From DASZTV01 sp035548055 (GTDB lineage Bacteria; Actinomycetota; Actinomycetes; JAFAQI01): a DNA stretch of 11,221 nucleotides. The notes below the pieces were generated by a model. That model worked only from the letters and a program-made list of their open reading frames with translations, was not told where the DNA came from and did no database searches. Below are positions 1-7,105 of this stretch, in pieces. The stretch is taken from NCBI GenBank assembly GCA_035548055.1, contig DASZTL010000053.1, positions 1 to 11,221 on the forward strand. The letters run 5' to 3'. The stretch's first letter is position 1. Each line of letters opens with the position of its first letter. The translations under genes were made by a program, and so were the position numbers.

Positions 1-219
1 CTGTCGAGCCAGGAGTACCCGGGTGACGACGTACCGGTCGTGCGCATCTCGGCGCTGAAGGCGCTCGAGGGCGACGGCGAGTGGGCCGACAAGATCCTCG
101 AGCTGATGAACGCCGTCGACGAGGCGATTCCGGACCCGGTCCGCGAGATCGAGAAGCCGTTCCTCATGCCGATCGAGGACGTGTTCACGATCACCGGTCG
201 TGGCACGGTCGTCACCGGG
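1..219 (+). pseudogene. tuf: EF-Tu internal fragment, + strand, cut at both ends
   Basis: Frame 1 encodes an internal stretch of elongation factor Tu, the GTPase that brings aminoacyl-tRNA to the ribosome. It begins LSSQEYPGDDVPVV, passes through SALKALEGD and MNAVDEAIPDPVRE, and ends in GRGTVVTG. By alignment with the - strand copy this is about residues 160-232: the end of the GTPase domain and the start of domain 2. The next residues in every EF-Tu would be R-V-E-R-G, but from base 220 the reading frame enters the antisense of another tuf copy. There is no start or stop belonging to this piece. Where it overlaps the other copy (residues 160-165) it differs: LSSQEY here against LNQYEF there. 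It therefore comes from a second tuf allele, paralogue or strain. Identity is certain; its status as a genuine chromosomal fragment is doubtful. Confidence 0.85.
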
Positions 220-714
220 GAACTCGTACTGGTTGAGCAGCTCGCGGACCTCGAGCTCGACGAGCTCCAGGATCTCCTCGTCGTCGACCATGTCGGCCTT
301 GTTCAGGGCCACCACGATGTACGGCACGCCGACCTGGCGGGCCAGGAGCACGTGCTCCTTGGTCTGCGGCATCGGGCCGTCGGTCGCGGCGACCACCAGG
401 ATCGCGCCGTCCATCTGGGCGGCACCGGTGATCATGTTCTTGATGTAGTCCGCGTGACCGGGGCAGTCCACGTGCGCGTAGTGCCGCTTCTCGGTCTGGT
501 ACTCGATGTGTGCGATCGAGATCGTGATGCCGCGCTGCTTCTCCTCCGGCGCCTTGTCGATCTCGTCGAACGGCGTGAAGGGGTTCAGCTCGGGGTACTT
601 GTCGTGCAGAACCTTCGAGATGGCCGCGGTCAGCGTGGTCTTGCCATGGTCGATGTGACCGATGGTGCCGATGTTGACGTGCGGCTTGGTCCGCTCGAAC
701 TTGGCCTTCGCCAC
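208..714 (-). CDS. tuf: Elongation factor Tu, N-terminal part (3' end lost at inverted junction)
   Basis: EF-Tu delivers aminoacyl-tRNA to the ribosomal A site with GTP. Translation from GTG at 714-712 gives MAKAKFERTKPHVNIGTIGH. The GTPase motifs are all visible: G1 GHIDHGKT (about residues 19-26), the switch-1 RGITI, G3 DCPGH and G4 NKAD. The start is set by a strong AGGAGGGA ribosome binding site just upstream. Homology runs to residue 165 (LLNQYEF) and the next four codons (PGDD, to base 208) are still compatible. After that the sequence is the antisense of the + strand EF-Tu piece. Only about 165-169 of the roughly 397 residues expected are present, so domains 2 and 3 are missing. It lies 96 bases after fusA, the normal str-operon position, so the promoter-proximal part is authentic. 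The truncation is probably an artefact. Confidence 0.92.
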
Positions 715-744
715 TGCTGTCCCTCCTAGGACGGGTTTCCTAGA

Positions 745-784
745 GCCCCACGCAAACGTTCGCTGCGCTCACGTTCCGCGGGGC
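745..784 (-). promoter_or_regulatory. Hairpin in the fusA-tuf intergenic leader
   Basis: In the 96-base gap between the fusA stop and the tuf start, bases 745-752 (GCCCCACG) pair with 777-784 (CGCGGGGC), with one G-U pair. Inside, AACGT and ACGTT can pair as well. The hairpin ends about 30 bases before the tuf start, ahead of its ribosome binding site. It could be a partial terminator, an RNA processing site or a stability element separating tuf from fusA expression. The structure is read directly from the sequence; the role is inference. Confidence 0.45.
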
Positions 785-810
785 CCCGTGTCTTCTGGTC
801 GCTTTCCGAG

Positions 811-2919
<2,109 letters not shown>

Positions 2920-2958
2920 TGCTGTTCCTTTTCTCTACTCGTACGTCTGGGACGCCGA

Positions 2959-3429
2959 CTACCAGCGGTAGTGGGCGAATGCCTTGTTGGACTCGGCCAT
3001 CTTGTGCGTGTCCTCGCGCCGCTTCACGCTGGCGCCGAGACCGTTGCTCGCGTCGAGCAGCTCGTTCATCAGGCGCTCGGTCATCGTCTTCTCACGGCGC
3101 TGCCGTGAGTAGCTGACCAGCCAGCGCAGCGCGAGGGTCGTGCTGCGGCCCGGGCGCACCTCGACCGGGACCTGGTAGGTCGCCCCACCGACGCGGCGGC
3201 TCTTCACCTCGATCGCCGGCTTGACGTTGTCGAGCGCGCGCTTGAGCGTCACGACCGGGTCGGTGCCGGTCTTCTCACGGCAGCCCTCGAGGGCGTCGTA
3301 GACGATGCGCTGTGCGAGTGAGCGCTTGCCGCCGGTGAGCACCTTGTTGACCAGCGAGGTGACGATGGGCGAGCCGTAGACCGGGTCGGAGATGACCGGG
3401 TGCTTCGCCGCAGGGCCCTTACGAGGCAT
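2959..3429 (-). CDS. rpsG: 30S ribosomal protein S7
   Basis: S7 is a primary 16S rRNA-binding protein that nucleates assembly of the 30S head and contacts the E-site tRNA. The 156-residue product starts MPRKGPAAKHPVISDPVYGS and includes VNKVLTGGKRSLAQRIVYDA, the beta-hairpin region VGGATYQVPVEVRP, and the conserved tail RREDTHKMAESNKAFAHYRW. Length and both termini match actinobacterial S7. The ATG at 3429-3427 follows the rpsL TAA by only 3 bases, and its ribosome binding site (GGGAGAAG) lies in the last codons of rpsL, so the two are probably translationally coupled. In E. coli S7 represses translation of its own operon; whether it does so here cannot be judged from this sequence. Confidence 0.98.
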   Translation of the reverse strand: MPRKGPAAKHPVISDPVYGSPIVTSLVNKVLTGGKRSLAQRIVYDALEGCREKTGTDPVVTLKRALDNVKPAIEVKSRRVGGATYQVPVEVRPGRSTTLALRWLVSYSRQRREKTMTERLMNELLDASNGLGASVKRREDTHKMAESNKAFAHYRW

Positions 3430-3432
3430 CTC

Positions 3433-3804
3433 TTACTTCTCCCGCTTCGCGCCGTAGCGGCTACGTGCCTGCTTGCGACCGCGGACACCCTGGGTGTCGA
3501 GCGAACCGCGGATGATCTTGTAGCGAACGCCGGGCAGGTCCTTCACACGGCCGCCGCGGACGAGCACGATCGAGTGCTCCTGGAGGTTGTGACCGACGCC
3601 GGGGATGTAGGCCGTGACCTCGATCCCGCTGGTGAGACGGACGCGCGCGACCTTGCGGAGTGCGGAGTTCGGCTTCTTCGGCGTCGTCGTGTAGACGCGC
3701 GTGCAGACGCCACGACGCTGCGGGCTGCCCTTCAGCGCCGGCGTCTTGGTCTTGCCGATCTTGTCCTGCCGGCCCTTCCGGACCAGCTGAGAGATCGTGG
3801 GCAC
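3433..3804 (-). CDS. rpsL: 30S ribosomal protein S12
   Basis: S12 lies at the decoding centre of the 30S subunit and influences accuracy and streptomycin response. The 123-residue product starts MPTISQLVRKGR and contains TPKKPNSALRKVARV and GGRVKDLPGVRYKIIRG. Lys43 and Lys88, the positions where substitutions commonly give streptomycin resistance, are both lysine, so the allele looks wild type. Asp89, the residue methylthiolated in several bacteria, is present too. The start is GTG (3804-3802), supported by GAGGAG at 3818-3813 with an 8-base spacing. It is the first gene of the str operon, with a promoter about 220-250 bases upstream and a structured leader between. Confidence 0.98.
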   Translation of the reverse strand: MPTISQLVRKGRQDKIGKTKTPALKGSPQRRGVCTRVYTTTPKKPNSALRKVARVRLTSGIEVTAYIPGVGHNLQEHSIVLVRGGRVKDLPGVRYKIIRGSLDTQGVRGRKQARSRYGAKREK

Positions 3805-4021
3805 TCGCCGTACTCCTCGCGTTCGTTACTGCTTGATCGTTGATCCGTCCCCGACCCACGCGGTCGGGCGTGTCGTGCACTCCGCGCTCCACCCGCGCCG
3901 AAATCGGCGATAGGTTTCGTTCGGAGGTTCCGGCACCCTGCCCCGCGCGGGTACCGCGCCAGTCACGGTCGTGCCAGCCATACGTACGACTGCGCCCAGA
4001 TCGCTCCAGGCACAAGAAGAC
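3805..4021 (-). promoter_or_regulatory. Long 5' leader of the rpsL-rpsG-fusA-tuf operon
   Basis: About 210 untranslated bases separate the predicted transcription start (near 4015) from the rpsL GTG. The leader can form several short hairpins: CCCGACC (3850-3856) with GGTCGGG (3862-3868), CGCCGA (3896-3901) with TCGGCG (3904-3909), and the self-complementary CCCGCGCGGG at 3942-3951. No U-tract follows any of them, so a classical attenuator is not evident. I see no convincing leader peptide. Ribosomal protein leaders are often sites of autogenous control, but nothing here identifies a ligand. The structures are seen; regulation is inference. Confidence 0.45.
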
Positions 4022-4051
4022 ACCCTAGCCGAGCGTGCTCCAGCCGGTCAA
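4022..4051 (-). promoter_or_regulatory. Sigma-70-type promoter of the str operon
   Basis: On the - strand TTGACC (4051-4046) is followed after 18 bases by TAGGGT (4027-4022). TTGACC matches the -35 consensus at 5 of 6 positions, and TAGGGT is a typical -10 for the housekeeping sigma factor of actinobacteria. It points towards rpsL and is the only clear promoter-like pair I found upstream of it. Confidence 0.65.
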
Positions 4052-4126
4052 AAAGCCAAGATCACGGTAGTGGGTCAGTTTGAGGTATGGGAATTGTCGT
4101 AGCCGACTGCGACGCTTCTACAAGTG

Positions 4127-4153
4127 CGAACGCAGGCGAACGGGTACCGTTCG
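4127..4153. promoter_or_regulatory. Operator-like array of CGAACG half-sites
   Basis: CGAACG occurs at 4127-4132 and again at 4137-4142, exactly 10 bases (about one helical turn) apart. The inverted copy CGTTCG lies at 4148-4153. The second and third copies form a perfect 7-bp inverted repeat, CGAACGG-GTA-CCGTTCG (4137-4153). The array ends 21 bases before the ATG at 4175. It would overlap the start region of any transcript of the two-gene cassette, which suits a repressor site. A weak -35/-10 pair (TTGTCG 4094-4099, TACAAG 4119-4124, 19-base spacing) lies just upstream. The repeats are exact; the regulatory role is inferred. Confidence 0.45.
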
Positions 4154-4174
4154 TAGCAGATGAGCAGGTGTGGC

Positions 4175-4357
4175 ATGTCTGTCCGTTTTGAGAAGATCAG
4201 CGCTTCTGAGTCTTGGAAGATCTTCGATGACGCTGCTCATCGGCTCCTCCACATTGATGGTGCGACGTTCGCGGAGCGCTGGGACGACGGCGAGTACGCC
4301 GACGACGCTGACACGGACGTGATGAAGGTCGCCATGCTGCGGCCAAGTGGCAGGTAA
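4175..4357 (+). CDS. Small acidic hypothetical protein, first gene of a two-gene cassette
   Basis: The 60-residue product starts MSVRFEKISASESW and ends VMKVAMLRPSGR. I recognise no named domain and assign no function. It has 13 Asp/Glu against 8 Lys/Arg, a central FAERWDDGEYADD segment, and no membrane segment. The general pattern (Trp near residue 14, an R/W-D-x-GE-[YF] core, a short hydrophobic ML-P end) resembles short actinobacterial proteins of unknown function I have seen, but this is memory and not a search. An ATG at 4160 is in frame; I prefer 4175 because AGG (4166-4168) is well placed and the protein reads sensibly from MSVRFEK. Its end overlaps the next gene by 11 bases. The start region is unusually AT-rich (29 of 60 bases G+C in 4181-4240), suggesting acquired DNA. 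Confidence 0.7.
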   Translation: MSVRFEKISASESWKIFDDAAHRLLHIDGATFAERWDDGEYADDADTDVMKVAMLRPSGR

Positions 4358-4952
4358 GGACCCTTCTGCCGCTGTAAAGGCGTTCATCGAGCCGATCAAG
4401 TCCGCGCTCGGTTGCTTCGCCACGGGTTCGGTGCTCGCGGACAGCTACGACCCCGCGACTGAGGGCATTCTGTCGCTCAATGGCGGTAAGCCGACCAAGC
4501 TCCTAGGCGGCGCGAAGGTCGAGCTGTCCTTCTCGATGCGGTATTGGATCGTGGAATCGGACGCGCCCGGGCGCGGGCCGTGGAAGGTCACGACAGCCGG
4601 CTATATGTACGAGCTACGACAGGACGGCAAGACCCTCTACGAGTACCACTGGCACCCGATCTCCGAATCGCACGAAACGTTGCCCCACCTTCATTGCGCC
4701 AAGCTCGGGAAGCTCCACGTCCCAACCGGACGGATCATGATTGAGGACGTGTTGAAGCTCGCGGTGAGCCTCGGGGCTAAACCGCGGAATGCCACGTCGT
4801 GGCGAGACATCGACGGTCAGAACCGAAAAAAGTTCGAGCGAGGAGCGACGTGGGGAGTCGGACCAGCCCCGGTCCCACGAGCCGTGACAGTCGCTCAGAC
4901 GCCTAAGCGAGCCGTCCGCGCACGCCGGAGCTCGGCCCTGACAATCTCTTAG
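4347..4952 (+). CDS. Hypothetical protein with HWHP / PHLH motifs, second gene of a two-gene cassette
   Basis: The 201-residue product begins at GTG 4347, inside the end of the preceding gene (11-base overlap). It has no clear ribosome binding site of its own, so translational coupling is likely. No named family is recognised. The body (about 1-170) looks like a compact soluble domain: PWKVTTAGYMYEL (78-90), YEYHWHP (98-104), PHLHC (113-117) and HVPTGRI (124-130), then a helix-like MIEDVLKLAVSLG. The cluster of five His, several Tyr/Trp and one Cys between 98 and 124 could form an active or metal site, but that is speculation. The tail (171-201) is low-complexity and basic (TPKRAVRARRSS). Its TAG stop overlaps the stop of the convergent transposase remnant, so the tail may have been reshaped by the insertion. 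The small acidic plus larger basic-tailed layout resembles toxin-antitoxin pairs, without proof. Confidence 0.7.
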   Translation: MAGKDPSAAVKAFIEPIKSALGCFATGSVLADSYDPATEGILSLNGGKPTKLLGGAKVELSFSMRYWIVESDAPGRGPWKVTTAGYMYELRQDGKTLYEYHWHPISESHETLPHLHCAKLGKLHVPTGRIMIEDVLKLAVSLGAKPRNATSWRDIDGQNRKKFERGATWGVGPAPVPRAVTVAQTPKRAVRARRSSALTIS

Positions 4953-5163
4953 GCGGGGAGCTTGTAGTCGAGCAGGCCCACGATGTCCTCCAGCGTCCAC
5001 ACCCGGTTCGCTTTGCCGGCTGCCATCGCCGGGGTCGTCTTGCGGCCACCGTTGGCCTTGGTGAGCGTCTGATGCGGCCGGGCGAAGTTGTAGTAGACGA
5101 AGTGCAGGCTCACGGCTGCGGCCAGGTTCTCAACCTTCTTGCAGATCACGCTCGCCAGCACAC
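4949..5163 (-). pseudogene. 3' remnant of an IS1-like DDE transposase
   Basis: The - strand frame reads KKVENLAAAVSLHFVYYNFA, RPHQTL, TTPAMAAGKANRVWTLEDIVGLLDY, ending in TAA at 4951-4949. From memory this is the C-terminal end of transposases usually labelled IS1 family, in which FSKKxENHAxxVxLxFxxYNF-R-HxTL and TPAMxAG are characteristic. Only about 65-70 residues remain. The DDE catalytic core and N-terminal DNA-binding region are absent, so it cannot be active. Upstream residues LASVIC could be drifted LTNxFS, taking homology to about 5160, right at the edge of the 79-base palindrome, beyond which nothing resembles transposase. It marks a past insertion into the rpoC-rpsL interval. The open frame continues through the palindrome to 5245, but that part is not transposase. 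Confidence 0.75.
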
Positions 5164-5242
5164 CCGCAAGCAATGTGGCATTGCATCGGCATTTGAGCCC
5201 CAAATGACCCGATCTGCGAGGGCAATGCCACATTGCTTGCGG
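5164..5242. repeat. 79-base nested palindrome (perfect 21-bp inverted repeat)
   Basis: Bases 5164-5184 are the exact reverse complement of 5222-5242. Each arm also contains its own palindrome, GCAATG-TGG-CATTGC (or its complement, with CCA in the middle). Between the arms a second hairpin can form: ATCGGCATTTG (5185-5195) pairs with CAAATG and CCGAT (5201-5213), with a 2-base bulge and a 5-base loop. The whole can fold into one long hairpin or a cruciform. It lies between the stop of the small membrane protein gene and the broken edge of the transposase remnant. No T-run follows on either strand and I see no target-site duplication. It could be a dispersed palindromic (REP/MITE-like) element, an IS-derived end or a strong transcription barrier. 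Confidence 0.9.
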
Positions 5243-5267
5243 CAAAGCGGGTCGGCAGGCGGGGGCC

Positions 5268-5486
5268 CTAGTCTGACGACTCCTTGGCCCCGTTGGCTCT
5301 GATCTCGCGGTAGATCGGCCGGCAGAAGATCGCGATCAGGCCCAGCGCGACCAACAACGCCGCCTCGTCGAACGGACCAGGAACCGGCAGTAGTCCCATC
5401 ACCAGCAGCCAACGAATGGGGCGCGGGATGCGCGGATCGCGGGCGAGTGCCTTCAGGGTCCGCAGCAACACCTTGAGCCGGGCCAT
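5268..5486 (-). CDS. Small membrane protein, possibly DUF1232/YkvA-like
   Basis: The 72-residue product starts MARLKVLLRTLKALARDPRI and contains PRPIRWLLVMGLLPVPGPFD followed by EAALLVALGLIAIFCRP. It is basic at the N-terminus, with two hydrophobic stretches (about 25-37 and 41-56) separated by PVPGPFDE. This spacing, with a D-P-R-x-P-x-P-x-R lead-in, resembles the DUF1232 (YkvA) fold, a small membrane domain of unknown role, but I could not test it. The ATG at 5486-5484 has only a weak ribosome binding site. It is divergent from the gene starting at 5571, with an 84-base gap. The TAG stop is 25 bases from the long palindrome. Function unknown. Confidence 0.65.
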   Translation of the reverse strand: MARLKVLLRTLKALARDPRIPRPIRWLLVMGLLPVPGPFDEAALLVALGLIAIFCRPIYREIRANGAKESSD

Positions 5487-5570
5487 CCGCTCGAGGCTAG
5501 GTCCCGAGGCTCACAGCGGACTTTCAGGGTGTTCATCCATGCTCCAGCGAGGGAGAAGGGGGTCGCTTCG

Positions 5571-6128
5571 ATGGGGGTCGTCTTGGAATGGATCGAGCGT
5601 CGCGCCGGACTCATCGGCGTCGGTGCCATCGTGGTCGCCGCGGTCGCGCTGGGGGTCGCGGTCGGGACCGCCGGCACCCACGCACCCGACCGGGTACGGC
5701 ATGTCGTCGGACCAGCACTCGCCGAGCGGTTCGGCGGGCCCGGGCTCGGGAGTGGCCAGATGCCACGCCGGTACCTTGCTGGCCCCGAGCTCCCCCGCCC
5801 CGGCGGACAGTTGTTGCACCGGCTCGGTGGCGTGCCCGGCCGCGTCCCGGCGCCGCTCGCGCCCGGTGGCGCGCTGCACGGCGAGCTGACGATGTCCGCC
5901 CCGAGCGGGGGCTACCAGACGGTCGATTTCCAGCGCGGCACCGTGACCAACATCAGCTCGAGCTCGCTGACCGTGAAGAGCGCCGACGGCTTCACCAGGA
6001 CCTACACGATCACCAAGTCGCTGGCGAGCGGGGTCTCGAAAGGCGACGAGGTTCAGCTTCGCGCGACGGTCTCCGCCGGCAAGCTCACGGTCACCGCCCT
6101 CGCTGCGCTCCGCCAGGCGAAACGGTAA
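5571..6128 (+). CDS. Membrane-anchored protein with a DUF5666-like C-terminal domain
   Basis: The 185-residue product has one hydrophobic segment near the start (about 13-34, GLIGVGAIVVAAVALGVAVG), which would anchor it in the membrane or act as an uncleaved signal. A Gly/Pro/Arg-rich linker (36-112) follows, then a small beta-rich domain (about 117-177) with VDFQRGTVTNISSSSLTVKS and VSKGDEVQLRATV. Alternating beta strands with T-V-x-S-x-DG and a G-D-x-V signature resemble DUF5666, an extracytoplasmic OB-like domain of unknown function. I chose ATG 5571 over the in-frame GTG at 5529 because a strong purine-rich site (GGGAGAAGGGGG) lies 8 bases upstream and the shorter form puts the hydrophobic segment near the N-terminus. 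The Mug gene follows 10 bases later, so they are probably co-transcribed. Confidence 0.75.
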   Translation: MGVVLEWIERRAGLIGVGAIVVAAVALGVAVGTAGTHAPDRVRHVVGPALAERFGGPGLGSGQMPRRYLAGPELPRPGGQLLHRLGGVPGRVPAPLAPGGALHGELTMSAPSGGYQTVDFQRGTVTNISSSSLTVKSADGFTRTYTITKSLASGVSKGDEVQLRATVSAGKLTVTALAALRQAKR

Positions 6129-6138
6129 TCATCGACGG

Positions 6139-6690
6139 GTGCCAGGCACCCGACCCACCCGCGACCAGCTCGTCGCGTCGTACGGCACGACGATCCCCGA
6201 CCTCGGTGGTCCGGACACGCAGATCCTCCTCGTCGGCATCAACCCGTCGCTGTTCTCGGGCTGGTCCGGGCACCATTTCGCCCGGCCAGGAAACCGGCTT
6301 TGGCGCACCTTGCACCTGTCCGGGCTGACCCCCGTACTGCTCGACCCGGGCGACGAACCCGGCATCCAGGCGGCTGGGCTTGGCATTACGAACCTCGTCG
6401 CACGAGCGACGGCTCGCGCCGACGAGCTCACCAGCGACGAGCTCCGAGCGGGCGTCGAGCGTCTGCGGAGCCTGGTGCGGCGCTGGCAGCCCGACTTCGT
6501 CGCCTTCCTCGGCATCTCGACGTACCGAATCGCCTTCGCGACCCCCAAGGCAACAGTCGGCGAGCAGCCGGTCGACTTCGAGGGGGCGAGGGTCTGGGTC
6601 CTCCCGAACCCGAGCGGTCTCAACGCGAGCTACCAGCAGCCCGCGCTCACCTCGGCGTACGCCGAGCTGCGGCAGGCTGCGGCTCGTTAG
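6139..6690 (+). CDS. mug: G/U mismatch-specific DNA glycosylase (Mug-type)
   Basis: The protein removes uracil or related bases from mismatched DNA to start base-excision repair. The 183-residue product has the diagnostic Mug/TDG motifs: GINPS (33-37; Asn35 corresponds to the catalytic-site Asn18 of E. coli Mug), HFARPGNR (46-53), and the second motif NPSGLN (157-162). LHLSGLTP and GITNLVARATARADEL are also typical. Length is close to the family norm. The GTG start at 6139 has a weak ribosome binding site and follows the previous stop by 10 bases, so coupling with that gene is likely. The TAG stop overlaps the TAA stop of the convergent DUF4190-like gene (shared TTAG at 6687-6690). Confident on family; exact substrate preference cannot be read from sequence. 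Confidence 0.9.
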   Translation: MPGTRPTRDQLVASYGTTIPDLGGPDTQILLVGINPSLFSGWSGHHFARPGNRLWRTLHLSGLTPVLLDPGDEPGIQAAGLGITNLVARATARADELTSDELRAGVERLRSLVRRWQPDFVAFLGISTYRIAFATPKATVGEQPVDFEGARVWVLPNPSGLNASYQQPALTSAYAELRQAAAR

Positions 6691-7082
6691 ACGCTGACCC
6701 CCGGCGTCGGGCTCCCCGACCCGGTGGTGACCGCCGCGATGATGCCGATCACGTCCAGCAGCAGCACCACGATGCCGATCGACAAGCCGGCGATCGCCAG
6801 GCCGCGCCCACGCTGGCCGAGTCGCGGGATCTGCTGCAGCCCGATCGCACCGAAGATGATGCCGAGCAACGGGCCGATGACCAGCAGGAGGATCCCGACC
6901 AAGGAGCAGACCAACGACGCGATGGCGAATCCGTTGGTGTCCTGCGGCCTGGGGTAGCCGTAGCCACCGTGGCCGGGCAAGCCCGACGGGTCGGGCGGTG
7001 CCGCGCCGTACGGCGGCGGCTGGGGTTGCCAACCCGGCGGCGCGGGCGGCGGCATCCAGCTCGGATGCCCCTGGTCACTCAT
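6687..7082 (-). CDS. Proline-rich DUF4190-like membrane protein
   Basis: The 131-residue product has a cytoplasmic-type N-terminal tail rich in Pro, Gly and Tyr (1-49; MPPPAPPGWQPQPPP), then NGFAIASLVCSLVGILLLVIG and a second hydrophobic segment (about 94-118, GLAIAGLSIGIVVLLLDVIGI). The two helices are joined by QQIPRLGQRGRG. This tail plus two-helix layout, with (N/K)-G-x-A-I-A-S-L-V at helix one and G-R-G-L-A-I-A-G at helix two, is characteristic of DUF4190 proteins, common in actinobacteria and of unknown role. Start ATG 7082-7080 has GGTGGG touching it, a poor spacing. It lies about 140 bases downstream of rpoC with two strong hairpins between, so it is probably expressed separately. Confidence 0.8.
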   Translation of the reverse strand: MSDQGHPSWMPPPAPPGWQPQPPPYGAAPPDPSGLPGHGGYGYPRPQDTNGFAIASLVCSLVGILLLVIGPLLGIIFGAIGLQQIPRLGQRGRGLAIAGLSIGIVVLLLDVIGIIAAVTTGSGSPTPGVSV

Positions 7083-7105
7083 CCCACCAGTGTCGGACCT
7101 TTTCT

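Noticed and set aside
19..219. Simple inversion of an internal tuf segment between the two 12-base repeats (bases 19-30 match at 11 of 12)
   Set aside because: After such an inversion, bases 1-18 would be the antisense of the R-V-E-R-G region; instead they read LSSQEY in the EF-Tu sense direction.
40..729. A 229-residue + strand open frame crossing the tuf junction
   Set aside because: Its first 60 residues are EF-Tu and the rest is antisense of the other tuf copy; it is a product of the inverted join, not a fusion gene.
3826..4023. Possible 65-residue leader peptide before rpsL
   Set aside because: Its ATG overlaps the predicted -10 element, so it would precede the transcript start; no ribosome binding site or family resemblance.
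4118..4423. A 101-residue - strand open frame over the cassette start
   Set aside because: Antisense of the 60-aa gene and the operator-like region; no ribosome binding site or recognisable motif.
5164..5242. CRISPR-like repeat
   Set aside because: There are only two inverted arms with no regular direct repeats or spacers; it is a palindrome.
4949..5245. Reading the transposase remnant as a complete 98-residue protein
   Set aside because: The first ~28 residues are translated from the palindrome and are not transposase; the rest lacks the catalytic core.
6091..7032. A 313-residue - strand open frame across mug and the DUF4190-like gene
   Set aside because: It runs antisense to mug and out of frame with the DUF4190-like gene; both have clear motifs in other frames.
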